DNA of 64,000 nt from an uncultured Halomonas sp. (GTDB lineage: Bacteria; Pseudomonadota; Gammaproteobacteria; Pseudomonadales; Halomonadaceae): contig NZ_CANMVL010000013.1 in assembly GCF_947501415.1 (NCBI RefSeq), forward strand, positions 62,001-126,000. Direction: 5' to 3'. The number at the start of each line of letters is the position of its first letter. Positions within the stretch are counted from its first letter, which is position 1. Shown here piece by piece: positions 16,214 to 25,344 of the stretch. The position numbers were made by a program, and so were the translations under genes. The notes under the pieces were generated by a model. The model was not told the DNA's origin. It searched no databases and saw only the letters and a program-made list of their open reading frames with translations.

Positions 16214-17083
16214 TTAATACTCCTCGATATCGGCTCGCACCGGCTTGGCCAGCGGGCCCAGGGTGTCGAGGTACGGGCTAGAACCAGTCTCACTACGATA
16301 CAGTGAGAAGTCGACCGTACGGTCACGGAAACTCTTCAACGGTTGGCCCAGGCCACGCAGTCCGGTCTCACGCTCGCGACGCACTCGGCTGATGTCGACT
16401 TCGATGGGCATGACTTCCTCACCGGTGCCCGCCTGATGAATGACGTCGCCGGAAGGTCCCACCACGATGGAGCGGCCGTTGCCGAGGACGCCGGCACCAT
16501 TGATATCGAAGAAGTAGCACTGGTTGACCGCCGCATTGGTGCGGGCGATGGACAGCTCGATGTCACGATCGATGGTATCGGTCATGGTCGGATGCAGGAT
16601 GACTTCGGCCCCCATGGCAGCCAGCGTGCGGGTGGTCTCGGGGAACCACATGTCGTAGCAGATCGAGACTCCGAAGCGAGCCACGTTGGGCACATCGAAG
16701 GTCACGAACTCGGCGCCGCTCTCGACGCCCGCCTCGTAGGGACGGAAGGGAAACATCTTGCGAAAGCGCGCCACTACCTGGCCGTGGGGGTTGATCACCG
16801 AGAGGGTGTTGAAGATGCCATTTTCGGTCTGCTCAAACATCGAGCCAGGAATCAGCCAGATACGATGCTGCTCGGCGACCTGGCAGAACAACGCCTCGGC
16901 CGCGCTAGGCATCGGTTGCGCATGGTGCGGCGACGCCCCCAAGGGCATCAGCTCGCTGAAGAGAACCATCTGTACCTGCGGAAAGCGGCTCATCAGCATG
17001 TCAATCCGGTGGCGCATGGCCTCGGTATTGTCACCATGGTGCAGGGCATGCATCTGTACCCCTGCGATCGTGAAATAGGTCAT
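16214..17083 (-). CDS. Carbon-nitrogen hydrolase (nitrilase superfamily amidase)
   Basis: A 289-residue amidase with the full catalytic set: Glu44 in 'LFSELMPLG', Lys109 in 'ARFRKMFPF' and Cys142 in 'SICYDMWFPETTR'. It should hydrolyse a C-N amide bond in the cytoplasm. ATG 17083 has AGAGAGA upstream. It is the first gene of the block leading through ATP-grasp, C45 enzyme and decarboxylase, and lies 202 bases after the doeX stop. Confidence 0.87.
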   Translation of the reverse strand: MTYFTIAGVQMHALHHGDNTEAMRHRIDMLMSRFPQVQMVLFSELMPLGASPHHAQPMPSAAEALFCQVAEQHRIWLIPGSMFEQTENGIFNTLSVINPHGQVVARFRKMFPFRPYEAGVESGAEFVTFDVPNVARFGVSICYDMWFPETTRTLAAMGAEVILHPTMTDTIDRDIELSIARTNAAVNQCYFFDINGAGVLGNGRSIVVGPSGDVIHQAGTGEEVMPIEVDISRVRRERETGLRGLGQPLKSFRDRTVDFSLYRSETGSSPYLDTLGPLAKPVRADIEEY

Positions 17084-17200
17084 AAGATCTCTCTGCTTCA
17101 GGCGATTTTGATCACTTCCGGGGCATATTCAAACACGTACTGGCACCGTCGGTGGCATGCCGGCAGAATCGCCCGGCCGAATGAGCTCTGCTCACCCTTC

Positions 17201-17240
17201 TGGTAGCAGCTTATGACACATATACCGATGTAACATCAAC
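17201..17240 (-). promoter_or_regulatory. Possible promoter of the nitrilase block
   Basis: On the minus strand TTGATG is followed after 17 bases by TCATAA, in an A/T-richer stretch of the doeX-nitrilase gap. A sigma-70 promoter here would let the block be transcribed apart from doeABX. This is a pattern match only. Confidence 0.25.
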
Positions 17241-17285
17241 GCAAACATCTCGTTCAGCCGAATAAGCGTTCGGCCGAGGCATCGC

Positions 17286-17759
17286 TCAGCCAAGATCCTT
17301 GAGGCAATCTCCGGGAACAGGACGCTTGACCGCCTTGGTGACAATATAGGTGAAGTAACGCTCGATGCCGGCATCGCCAGTCAGCCAGCCATCGATCAGA
17401 CGCTGATAGGCGTCGATGGAGTCGGCCTCGACCTTGATCAGGTAGTCGACGCCACCGCCCACCGCCACGCACTCGGTCACCTCGGGCGTGGCATGCACCA
17501 GTGCCTCGAAGCGGGCGAAGCTCGCAGCGTTATGTGCCTTGAGCTCCACCTGAACCCACACCGGCGTGCGTCTCACCAGTGCCTCGGCATTGATGCGAGC
17601 GCTGTAACCCTCGATGATGCCGGTCTTCTCCAGCCGTCGCACGCGCTCCCAACAGGGGCTGACCGAGAGATTGATCGCCTCGGCCAGCCGGGACTTGGTG
17701 ATGCGCCCATCGCGAGAGAGGATCTCGAGAATCTTCAGATCATAACGGTCAAGTTTCAT
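17286..17759 (-). CDS. doeX: Lrp/AsnC-family regulator DoeX
   Basis: A 157-residue Lrp-type regulator. The N-terminal helix-turn-helix is DRYDLKILEILSRDGRIT... with recognition helix 'SVSPCWERVRRLEKTGI'; the C-terminal half is the ligand-sensing RAM domain ('VAVGGGVDYLIKVEADSI'). Located 16 bases behind doeB on the same strand, as in the H. elongata doeABX operon, where DoeX responds to diaminobutyrate-type intermediates and controls doeA. That role is carried over by homology and position. Confidence 0.9.
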   Translation of the reverse strand: MKLDRYDLKILEILSRDGRITKSRLAEAINLSVSPCWERVRRLEKTGIIEGYSARINAEALVRRTPVWVQVELKAHNAASFARFEALVHATPEVTECVAVGGGVDYLIKVEADSIDAYQRLIDGWLTGDAGIERYFTYIVTKAVKRPVPGDCLKDLG

Positions 17760-17775
17760 CGTGATGCTGGCCGCC

Positions 17776-18789
17776 TCAATCCAGGGAGTCGACGATATCG
17801 GCGATCACCGCAATGGTATCGCCCATGTTGACCAGCGCCGGGTGGCGCCGCGCCGCCAGTACACCGCTGCGGCCGGCGTAATACTCTACCGGTGCGGTAC
17901 CGCTGCGCGTCATGTCGTAGACACGCGCCACCACCTCGCCCTTTTCGACCCGCTCGCCCAGGGCAAAGCAGAGCTCCAGCACACCGCTATGCTCGCTCTG
18001 TACGTAGCAGCTGGCATCGGGCATATCGAGATAGACCTGAGGCTCGGCGGGCATCTCCACCTCCCCTTCCAGCAGGCCATAGTGGACCAGAAAGTTGCGC
18101 ACACCGCGCTCGGTGATGGCCAGGCTCTCCGGGGTGGAGGTGCCGCCGCCGCCCAGTTCTGTCGCCACGAAGATCTTGCCCTGGCTCTCCACCGCGGTAT
18201 CGAACAGCGCGGCGGCGTCGAGTTCGAACATGATCATGGCATAGGGCGCACCGAAGGCCTTGGCACCCTCCAGGGCCTTGCGCTGCTGCTCGGGGTCATC
18301 CAGCACGTGAGAGGCTCCGAAGGGGATGATGTCCAGGGTGCGCCCACCGGAGTGCAGGTCGAGCACCACATCGCTCATCGGCACCATCACCCGAGTGAAG
18401 TAGTCGGCGATCTTCTCGGTCACGCTGCCATCCGGGTCACCGGGGAAGCTGCGATTGAGGTTGCCACCATCGAGGCCGGAAGTTCGCTTGCCGGCCATCA
18501 CCGCCGGCTGGTTCATGCATGGCACGATGATGACCCGGCCGTTGACCTCCTCGGCCTCGAGCGCGCTCGACAGCTTGAGCAGCGAGGTGATGCCCTCGTA
18601 CTCGTCACCGTGGTTGCCGCCGGTCAGCAGCGCCGTGGGGCCCTCGCCGTTCTTGATCACGGTAACCGGGATCATCACCGCCCCCCAGGCGGAGTCGTCC
18701 ACCGAGATGGGCAGCTTGAGAAAGCCGTGCTGGACGCCGTCGGCGTCGAAGTCGACGGTGGCGCTGATGGGGCTGGGACGCTTGGTCAT
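17776..18789 (-). CDS. doeB: N-acetyl-L-2,4-diaminobutyrate deacetylase DoeB
   Basis: A 337-residue zinc hydrolase of the aspartoacylase/succinylglutamate-desuccinylase family. Zinc ligands lie in 'LLTGGNHGDEYEG' (His60, Glu63), with the third His in 'VVLDLHSGG'. It removes the acetyl group from N-alpha-acetyl-diaminobutyrate made by DoeA. ATG 18789 has AAGGAG upstream. doeA lies 147 bases before it and doeX follows at once. Confidence 0.92.
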   Translation of the reverse strand: MTKRPSPISATVDFDADGVQHGFLKLPISVDDSAWGAVMIPVTVIKNGEGPTALLTGGNHGDEYEGITSLLKLSSALEAEEVNGRVIIVPCMNQPAVMAGKRTSGLDGGNLNRSFPGDPDGSVTEKIADYFTRVMVPMSDVVLDLHSGGRTLDIIPFGASHVLDDPEQQRKALEGAKAFGAPYAMIMFELDAAALFDTAVESQGKIFVATELGGGGTSTPESLAITERGVRNFLVHYGLLEGEVEMPAEPQVYLDMPDASCYVQSEHSGVLELCFALGERVEKGEVVARVYDMTRSGTAPVEYYAGRSGVLAARRHPALVNMGDTIAVIADIVDSLD

Positions 18790-18936
18790 GGTTTACAACT
18801 CCTTGTTCGCATATGGCACAGGCATGGTGGCCTTGGTGTCACTCGAGGCTGATCTGGCGGCAGATTCTTAATTCCCTCTACGATCTGCCCCCAGCGCCCC
18901 TCGTACATGTCGAAGCTGGTCAAGCTTCCTGCCTTC

Positions 18937-20136
18937 TCAACGCACAAAGAGCTGGCGCGGGAAGTTGGCCAGGGTCTCGCAGCCGCTCTCGGTGATCAGG
19001 ATGCTCTCGGTGATCTCCAGGCCCCAGTCGTCCTCCCACAGGCCAGGCATGAAGTGGAAGGTCATGCCCGGCTGCAGAATGGTCTCGTCGGAGGGGCGCA
19101 GACTCATGGTCCGCTCGCCCCAGTCCGGCGGGTAGCTGATGCCGATGGGATAGCCACAGCGCGCTCCGCCGCGGTCGAAGCCGTACTTGTCCATGGCCGC
19201 ACCCAGCGCCATGGCGATATCCGCGGTGCGATTGCCGGGCCTGGCCACCTCGAGTCCACTCTCGATGCCCTCGAGCAGCGCCGATTCGGCACGCACGAAC
19301 TCCGTCGGAGGCTTGCCCAGAAAGACCGTCCGCGACATCGGCGCATGATAGCGCTTGTAGACCCCGGCGATCTCGAAGAAGGTACCCTCGCCCTTGCGAA
19401 AGGGCGTATCGTCCCAGGTCAGGTGTGGTGCGGCGGCATCCTGGCCAGTGGGCAGCATCGGCACGATGGCCGGATAGTCACCGCCGAATACCCGACCATG
19501 CTCATCTCGGTACCCCTCGATGGCCACCCGGTAGATCTCCGAGACCAGCTTGCTCTTCGGTAGCCCCGGCTCGATCACCTCGAGAATACGCGAGTGCATG
19601 CCCTCGACGATCTTCGCCGCCACCCGCATGTACTCGACCTCCTGGGGCGACTTGATGGCACGGCACCAGTTGACCAGACCATTGGCATCCATGAAGCGCG
19701 CGTGGGGCAGCTCGCGCAGCAGGCTCTGATAGGCCTTGGCGGAGAAGTAGTAGTTATCCATCTCCATGCCCACCACCCCCTCGTGCCAGCCACGATCGGG
19801 CATGATCGACTGGGCCAGATACTCCATGGGGTGCATGTCCGGATTCTGAACATAGTAGTCCGGATAGTAGGTAATGTTGTCCGCATCGATCCAGCAGGTG
19901 CGCAGAGCCCCGTTGGCATCCATGCGACGGCCATACCATACCGGTTCGCCCTCGAGTCCGACCAGCACGCACTGATGCACATAGAATGACCAGCCGTCAT
20001 AGCCCGTCAGCCAGGCCATGTTGGAGGGGTCACTGACGATCAGCACATCGATGCCTCGACCGGCCATCTCGGCACGCACCTTCCACAGCCGGGTGGCATA
20101 TTCCTCTCGAGTGAAGGGCAGGTTTACCTGGGTCAT
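18937..20136 (-). CDS. doeA: Ectoine hydrolase DoeA (M24 peptidase fold)
   Basis: A 399-residue creatinase/prolidase-fold enzyme, the length of the H. elongata enzyme. 'DPSNMAWLTGYDGWSFYVHQ' marks the N-terminal creatinase domain; the C-terminal pita-bread fold follows with 'EIAGVYKRYHAPMSRTVFLG' and 'TFHFMPGLWEDDWGLEITES'. It opens the ectoine ring to N-acetyl-diaminobutyrate. ATG 20136 (MTQVNLP) is preferred to an in-frame TTG at 20151. It heads doeA-doeB-doeX and diverges from the ghrA-like gene across 269 bases that should hold the DoeX-controlled promoter. Confidence 0.92.
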   Translation of the reverse strand: MTQVNLPFTREEYATRLWKVRAEMAGRGIDVLIVSDPSNMAWLTGYDGWSFYVHQCVLVGLEGEPVWYGRRMDANGALRTCWIDADNITYYPDYYVQNPDMHPMEYLAQSIMPDRGWHEGVVGMEMDNYYFSAKAYQSLLRELPHARFMDANGLVNWCRAIKSPQEVEYMRVAAKIVEGMHSRILEVIEPGLPKSKLVSEIYRVAIEGYRDEHGRVFGGDYPAIVPMLPTGQDAAAPHLTWDDTPFRKGEGTFFEIAGVYKRYHAPMSRTVFLGKPPTEFVRAESALLEGIESGLEVARPGNRTADIAMALGAAMDKYGFDRGGARCGYPIGISYPPDWGERTMSLRPSDETILQPGMTFHFMPGLWEDDWGLEITESILITESGCETLANFPRQLFVR

Positions 20137-20405
20137 TGGGCCACTCGCCAAAGCAACGTCAAGAAAATCGGCCCTCTCGACGAGGAGAAGGCCGGGCCAG
20201 GGTCATGATCACTGACGAGATGCCTGAACGATTTCGGGTCGCACAGTCGCACCTGACAGTGGAGGGTGCCCCATAGCATGAAGGTTACTGCCTACCCATG
20301 GTAGAGGGTCAAGCACTTCCTTATGTTGAGAGCTCGGAAGTAACGGGCTTGTTCATGGTCACCACTCCAGAGATGATGGAGGCATCACGTCATCCGGGAG
20401 GAAAC

Positions 20406-21341
20406 ATGAAGGTACTGGTCCACAACGACGAGCCCAAGCGCTGGCAGGAAGCACTGGCGGCCCGCCTCCCCGAGGCCGAGATCTTCACCAGTGCGGCACC
20501 GGCAGCCAAGCGTCGCGAAGCCGACTATCTGGCGGCGTGGAAGCCTCCGGCGTCACTGCTGAGCGAGCTCGTGGCGCTCAAGGGCATCGTCAACCTGGGC
20601 GCCGGGGTGGATGCCCTGCTGAACAATCCCGAGCTCCCGGCCGGAGTGCCCATCGTCAAGCTGCGTGACGCCGGCATGGCCGAACCGATCGGTGATTATG
20701 TGCGCTATGGTCTGCTGCACTTCCAGCGTGACTTCGATCGCTACCGTCGCCAGCAGCATGCACGAGAGTGGCGGGAGCACACCATGTGCGACAAGGCCGA
20801 CTGGCCGGTAGGCGTGCTGGGGCTGGGGGCCATCGGCGCCAGGGTCGCGACGATGATCGCTGCCGACGGCTTCCCGGTCCATGGCTGGTGCCGATCGCCC
20901 AAGCGTCTCGACGACATCACCTGCCACCACGGCGATAACGGCCTGGAGGCGCTGCTGAGCCAGGTGAAGAGCCTGGTGCTGCTGCTTCCCGATACTCCCG
21001 TCACCCGGCACATCATCAATGCGCGAACCCTCGCCCTGCTGCCCGAGGGCGCCAGCCTGATCAACCCAGGGCGAGGCACCCTGATCGACGAGGCGGCCCT
21101 GCTCGACGCCCTCGGCGCCAGCACTGTCGAGGGTCGCCTGCGCGGCGCCGTCCTCGATGCCTTTCCCGAGGAACCCCTGCCCGAGACGAGTCCGCTCTGG
21201 TCCCACCCGCGGGTGTGGATCACGCCCCACATGGCCGGGCCGACACCACTGGAGGTGGCTCTGGATCAGGTGGTCTCGGCGCTGCGGGCCTTCGAGGCGG
21301 GCGAGCCCCTGGAGACGGTGGACCCCGGGGCCGGCTACTGA
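20406..21341 (+). CDS. ghrA: Glyoxylate/hydroxypyruvate reductase A-like D-2-hydroxyacid dehydrogenase
   Basis: A 311-residue NAD(P)H-dependent 2-hydroxyacid dehydrogenase. 'VGVLGLGAIGARVATMI' is the Rossmann nucleotide loop, 'LLLPDTPVTRHIIN' the conserved following strand, 'INPGRGTLIDEAAL' carries the substrate Arg, and 'WITPHMAGPT' the catalytic His. The short N-terminal domain and HMAG ending fit the GhrA subgroup. It would reduce glyoxylate or hydroxypyruvate. ATG 20406 has GGGAGGAAAC directly upstream; the frame opens earlier at 20298 without such a site. Confidence 0.85.
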   Translation: MKVLVHNDEPKRWQEALAARLPEAEIFTSAAPAAKRREADYLAAWKPPASLLSELVALKGIVNLGAGVDALLNNPELPAGVPIVKLRDAGMAEPIGDYVRYGLLHFQRDFDRYRRQQHAREWREHTMCDKADWPVGVLGLGAIGARVATMIAADGFPVHGWCRSPKRLDDITCHHGDNGLEALLSQVKSLVLLLPDTPVTRHIINARTLALLPEGASLINPGRGTLIDEAALLDALGASTVEGRLRGAVLDAFPEEPLPETSPLWSHPRVWITPHMAGPTPLEVALDQVVSALRAFEAGEPLETVDPGAGY

Positions 21342-21451
21342 AGAGCCCGTCAGGCCCTTCTCCCCCACGGGGTTATGCCTTTGTTACACGAGCCTCGACT
21401 CAGAAGGTACGCTGATAAGTGAGCCAATCACCGGCTTTTGGGAGGAGCATT

Positions 21452-22015
21452 ATGACGCCTATCGACTACACGCCCAGTGACGCCCTGCTGGTCGTCGACA
21501 TGCAGAACGACTTCTGCGAGGGTGGCGCCCTGGCGGTTGCCGGAGGCAGCGCGCTGGTGCCGGCAATCAATACCGAAATTGCCACGGCCCACGCAGCGGG
21601 CGCCCTGATCGTCGCCTCCCGGGACTGGCACCCCATCGACCACGCGAGCTTCGAACATCGTGGCGGCCCCTGGCCCGTGCACTGCGTGCAGGACACCCCG
21701 GGGGCGGCCTTCCATCCCGGTCTGGCGCTGCCCGCCGACACGGTACGCGTCAGCAAGGCCACGGCCTTCGACGCCGACGCCTACTCCGCCTTCGACGGCA
21801 CAGGCCTGGCCGGCTATCTGCGCGACCGGGGCATCGACCGGGTGATCGTGTGCGGCCTGGCGCTGGACGTCTGCGTCAAGGCCACGGCGCTCGACGCCTG
21901 CCGGGAGGGCTTTGCGGTGCGCCTGCTCGAAGCCCTCAGCGCCGCGGTCGATCCCGACGCCATTGACGACGTGCGCAACGCGCTGCTCGAGGCCGGCGTC
22001 GAGGTGCGCCCATGA
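21452..22015 (+). CDS. pncA: Nicotinamidase (isochorismatase-like fold)
   Basis: A 187-residue cysteine hydrolase. Catalytic Asp in 'LLVVDMQNDFCEGGAL', metal ligands in 'SRDWHPIDHASF', Lys in 'VSKATAFDADAYSAF', and the nucleophile Cys in 'VIVCGLALDVCVKATALDA'. It converts nicotinamide to nicotinate for NAD salvage. GGAGGAG precedes ATG 21452, and the stop overlaps the pncB start by ATGA, so product passes straight to the next enzyme. Confidence 0.92.
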   Translation: MTPIDYTPSDALLVVDMQNDFCEGGALAVAGGSALVPAINTEIATAHAAGALIVASRDWHPIDHASFEHRGGPWPVHCVQDTPGAAFHPGLALPADTVRVSKATAFDADAYSAFDGTGLAGYLRDRGIDRVIVCGLALDVCVKATALDACREGFAVRLLEALSAAVDPDAIDDVRNALLEAGVEVRP

Positions 22016-23358
22016 GCAAACTGCCCCCGCTGACGGTGGACGAGGACGAGCTGGCCCTGCTCACCGACTTCTACCAGCTGACCATGACCCAGGCCTACTG
22101 GAAGGAGGCCATGGACGGGGTCGCCACCTTCAGCCTGTTCTTCCGACGGCTGCCGCCTGAGCGTCGCTTCATGCTCGCCTGCGGGCAACAGCACGCCGCG
22201 GAACGGCTGGCCCGGCTGCGCTTTACCGACATGGCGCTTACGCGCCTGGCCGACACCGGCCTTTTCGAGGCGGGGTTTCTCGACTGGCTGGCCCGCTGGC
22301 GCTTCGAGGGCGACATCTGGACCCTGCCCGAGGGCACGCCGGTGTTCGCCAACGAGCCGCTGCTGGAAGTGGAGGCGCCTATCGCCCAGGCCCAGCTCCT
22401 CGAGAGCCTGGCGATGAACCTGGTGCAGCTGGAGACGGTGCTAGCGTCCAAGGCGGTGCGCATCGTGCTGGCGGCACGGGGCCGGCCGGTGGTGGACTTC
22501 GGCATGCGCCGCATGCACGGCATCGATGCCGCGGTGCGCGGGGTTCGCGCCTATCGCACCGCGGGGCTTGCCGGCACCAGCAACGTGCTCGGCGGATTGC
22601 GCCACGGCATGCCGCTTTCCGGCACCATGGCCCATAGCTATATTCTCGCCCACGATGATGAAGAGGCCGCCTTCGCCGCCTTCGCTCGCCACTACCCGGA
22701 CACGACCCTGCTGGTCGATACCCACGATACCCTGGAAGGGGTGCGCAAGGTGATCGAACTGATGAACGCCGAACCGGGCATCCGAGTGGGTGCCGTGCGC
22801 CTCGACTCCGGTGACCTTGGCCAGCTTGCCCGGGAGACCCGGGCGCTGCTCGATGCCGCGGGGCACCAGGAGGTGAAGATCGTCGCCAGCAGCGGGCTGG
22901 ATGAGTGGAAGATCGCGGCCCTGATCGAGGCCCGCGCTCCCATCGATGCCTTCGGGGTGGGCACCGAGATGGGCGTCTCCTCCGACGCTCCGGTCATCGA
23001 TCTCTCCTACAAGCTGGTGGAGTACGCGGGAACCCCACGACTCAAGCACTCGCCGGGCAAGATCAACCTGCCCTGCCCCAAGCAGGTCTATCGCCGCCGG
23101 GACGCGCAAGGCCGCTACCTCGGCGACGTCATCGCCCTGCGCGATGAGACAGGCGTCGAAGGCGAGGCACTGCTGCATCCCATGGTGCGCGGCGGTCAAC
23201 CGATCGAGGAAGGGATGGCCCTGGCCGAAGGGGCTCGCGAGCGAGTCAGTGACAGCCTGACTCGTCTTCCCGAGGAGCTGCTGCGACTGGAGGCTGGGCA
23301 CGGCGACTACCCGGTCGAGCTCTCGTCGGCCCTGGAACATCTCCGCTCCATCACCTGA
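22012..23358 (+). CDS. pncB: Nicotinate phosphoribosyltransferase
   Basis: A 448-residue enzyme of the Preiss-Handler pathway that makes nicotinate mononucleotide from nicotinate and PRPP. Family marks are 'LLTDFYQLTMTQAYW' at the start, 'VVDFGMRRMHGIDAAV', 'GTMAHSYILAH' with the phosphorylated His region, 'AVRLDSGDLGQLARETR' and 'FGVGTEMGVSSDAP'. It overlaps the nicotinamidase gene by four bases with GAGGTG upstream, so they form a two-gene salvage operon. Confidence 0.93.
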   Translation: MSKLPPLTVDEDELALLTDFYQLTMTQAYWKEAMDGVATFSLFFRRLPPERRFMLACGQQHAAERLARLRFTDMALTRLADTGLFEAGFLDWLARWRFEGDIWTLPEGTPVFANEPLLEVEAPIAQAQLLESLAMNLVQLETVLASKAVRIVLAARGRPVVDFGMRRMHGIDAAVRGVRAYRTAGLAGTSNVLGGLRHGMPLSGTMAHSYILAHDDEEAAFAAFARHYPDTTLLVDTHDTLEGVRKVIELMNAEPGIRVGAVRLDSGDLGQLARETRALLDAAGHQEVKIVASSGLDEWKIAALIEARAPIDAFGVGTEMGVSSDAPVIDLSYKLVEYAGTPRLKHSPGKINLPCPKQVYRRRDAQGRYLGDVIALRDETGVEGEALLHPMVRGGQPIEEGMALAEGARERVSDSLTRLPEELLRLEAGHGDYPVELSSALEHLRSIT

Positions 23359-23484
23359 TGCCCTTGCCTGATAGCGTCGCCGGCAATGCGGCATCTTCAC
23401 GTCAAGGGGAACTTTAGGACCCACAGCGACCTCTTATCGCCAAAGGCCCTGCGGGCCACTCAGTTCCCATGATGGAGAGCGTCC

Positions 23485-24228
23485 ATGCCCCAGCGAGCCA
23501 TACGATGGTCCCGGCGCGGCGGCCAGTTGGCCCTATTTGCGCCCTGGCTGCTCGCCTGCCTGCCGCTGATGGCTCTGGCCAATGCACCGACCACGCCAGC
23601 CCAAAACGGCGCCGCTCCTCGGGCTGCCGCCGTCCCCTCAATAGCCTTACGCCCCTTCGCCGCGCGTTACCGGCTCGAGGTCGAGGGCTGGCCGGCCGCC
23701 TATGTCGACCATCGCCTCAGCCGTGAGGGTGACTACTGGGAAAGCCTGATGGAGACCGATATACGGGTCGCCCGCGGCAGTGAGCGCAGCCGTTTCATGA
23801 TTCAGGACGAAGGAATTCAGTCACTCTATTACGCCAGCGGCTACGCACTGCTGGGCGTCGGCGACAGCTATCAACTCGATGCCGAGCCACTCGAGGCACT
23901 GCCAGATCGTCAGACGGCACTCTTCACGCTCTCCCGCCGCATCATCGGCGGCGACTGTGCCGACAGCCCCTGCGATATCCGCTACCTGGATCACAAGGGG
24001 CGCGAGGAGCGTCTCAGGGCCCACACTCAAGGCCGCTCACGGATCACGCTACCCGCGGGTAGCTTCGAGACGATCACGGCCGAAGCCTGGGAGGCCGACA
24101 AGCCGAGCCGCCGGCTGCTGTTTCGATTCCACCCCGAGGTACCCGGGCTGCTGCTGTCGGTCGACTATCACCGTGATGGCAAGCGCCGCAGCCAGCTGAG
24201 ACTGAGCAGGCTAACCCTCCCTGACTAA
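23485..24228 (+). CDS. DUF3108 family exported protein
   Basis: 247 residues with an N-terminal export signal (arginine-rich start, then LALFAPWLLACLPLMALA). The rest is beta-rich with 'FAARYRLEVEGWPAAYVDHR', 'YYASGYALLGVGDSY' and 'ITLPAGSFETITAEA', the pattern of DUF3108 periplasmic or outer-membrane-linked proteins of unknown function. GGAGAG lies seven bases before ATG 23485. It stands alone between pncB and lysO. Confidence 0.75.
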   Translation: MPQRAIRWSRRGGQLALFAPWLLACLPLMALANAPTTPAQNGAAPRAAAVPSIALRPFAARYRLEVEGWPAAYVDHRLSREGDYWESLMETDIRVARGSERSRFMIQDEGIQSLYYASGYALLGVGDSYQLDAEPLEALPDRQTALFTLSRRIIGGDCADSPCDIRYLDHKGREERLRAHTQGRSRITLPAGSFETITAEAWEADKPSRRLLFRFHPEVPGLLLSVDYHRDGKRRSQLRLSRLTLPD

Positions 24229-24325
24229 TGTCGCTTCAGCGGTTGGGCGCCTCAAGCCCGCCTGCTAGAGTAGCCGCTTTTCGAGACGCCGCCACGGGGC
24301 GGCCAATATAGGGAAGGGAGTCTCC

Positions 24326-25252
24326 ATGCTGAGCGGCCTGCTGATCGTGCTGCTGCCCCTGGTAGTGGGTTACCTGATACCAATCCGACACCCTGCCGTG
24401 CTGGCGGCGATCAACCATGGGGTCAGTGCCTCGGTCTATGGCATCCTGCTGTTGATGGGCTTCAGCCTCGCCGGCCTCGATAACCTCGCCGGGCAGCTGT
24501 CGCGCATGGGCGGCCAGGCGCTGGCGTTGTTCGTGGTGACATCGGCCTGCAACCTGGTCGGTCTCTGGTGGCTATCGCGCCGCCTGGGGCTCACCGCCGA
24601 CCCCGCCCGTGTGGTGCCCGGCGCCCCGACCAGCAAGCTCGCTGCCATGGCCGGCTCGCTGGCCCTGGTCGGTGTGGTAGTCCTCGGCGTGGCACTGGGG
24701 CTGGCCGCCGATCGGCTGACCACCCTGCCGCTCCACGCCATGGCCGAGACCCTGGCCGAGTGGGTGCTCTATATCCTGCTGGCCCTGATCGGCTGCCAGC
24801 TGCGCAACTCCGGCATGCCGCTGCGCCAGATCCTGCTCAACCACCACGGCCTGGCCATTGCCCTGACCCTTGCCGCCACCTCGCTCGTCGGCGGCCTGCT
24901 CGCCGCCCCACTGCTGGACCTGCGCTGGAACGAGGGGCTGGCCATGGCCGCCGGTTTTGGCTGGTACTCCCTGTCGGGCATTCTGGTGGGCGACGCCCTG
25001 GGGCCGGCGCTGGGCGGTGTCGCCTTCTTCAACGATCTGACCCGTGAGCTGGTCGCCTTCGTGCTGATCCCGCTGGTGATCCGCCGACACGCCGCCCTGG
25101 CCATCGGCTACGGCGGCGCCACCTCCATGGACTTCACCCTGCCGGTGATCCAGCAGCATGGGGGGGTCGGCTGCGTGCCGGTCGCGGTGGTCTCGGGCTT
25201 TCTGCTCTCCCTGCTGTCGCCGCCACTGATCCTGTTCCTGCTGACGCTGTGA
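24326..25252 (+). CDS. lysO: LysO-type lysine exporter
   Basis: A 308-residue membrane protein with about eight transmembrane segments. An N-terminal part opens with 'LLPLVVGYLIPIRHPAVL', and the C-terminal half holds 'AAGFGWYSLSGILVGDALGP', 'FFNDLTRELVAFVLIPLVIR' and 'GGATSMDFTLPVIQQHGG', conserved in YbjE/LysO, which exports L-lysine and its toxic analogue. GGGAAGGGAG precedes ATG 24326. A basic-amino-acid exporter near the decarboxylase region may be chance. Confidence 0.88.
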   Translation: MLSGLLIVLLPLVVGYLIPIRHPAVLAAINHGVSASVYGILLLMGFSLAGLDNLAGQLSRMGGQALALFVVTSACNLVGLWWLSRRLGLTADPARVVPGAPTSKLAAMAGSLALVGVVVLGVALGLAADRLTTLPLHAMAETLAEWVLYILLALIGCQLRNSGMPLRQILLNHHGLAIALTLAATSLVGGLLAAPLLDLRWNEGLAMAAGFGWYSLSGILVGDALGPALGGVAFFNDLTRELVAFVLIPLVIRRHAALAIGYGGATSMDFTLPVIQQHGGVGCVPVAVVSGFLLSLLSPPLILFLLTL

Positions 25253-25259
25253 GCCTCCT

Positions 25260-25286
25260 TGCACGGGGTTTGCACATTGCATGACG
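25260..25286 (+). promoter_or_regulatory. TGCAC direct repeats upstream of the two-component operon
   Basis: TGCAC begins at 25260 and 25271, exactly 11 bases apart, with a partial third copy TGACG at 25282. The same array with the same spacing lies upstream of the Spy-like gene (27494-27531). Tandem half-sites one helical turn apart are how OmpR-family regulators bind, so this is a likely autoregulatory site. Confidence 0.45.
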
Positions 25287-25344
25287 ATTGGCTGCGCCGC
25301 CCGGGGTTATGCTGTTGGCCCATTCCGCCCGCGGTGAGGCAATC

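Noticed and set aside
14739..16217. 492-residue plus-strand ORF opposite the ATP-grasp gene
   Set aside because: Same reason: antisense shadow of a conserved enzyme.
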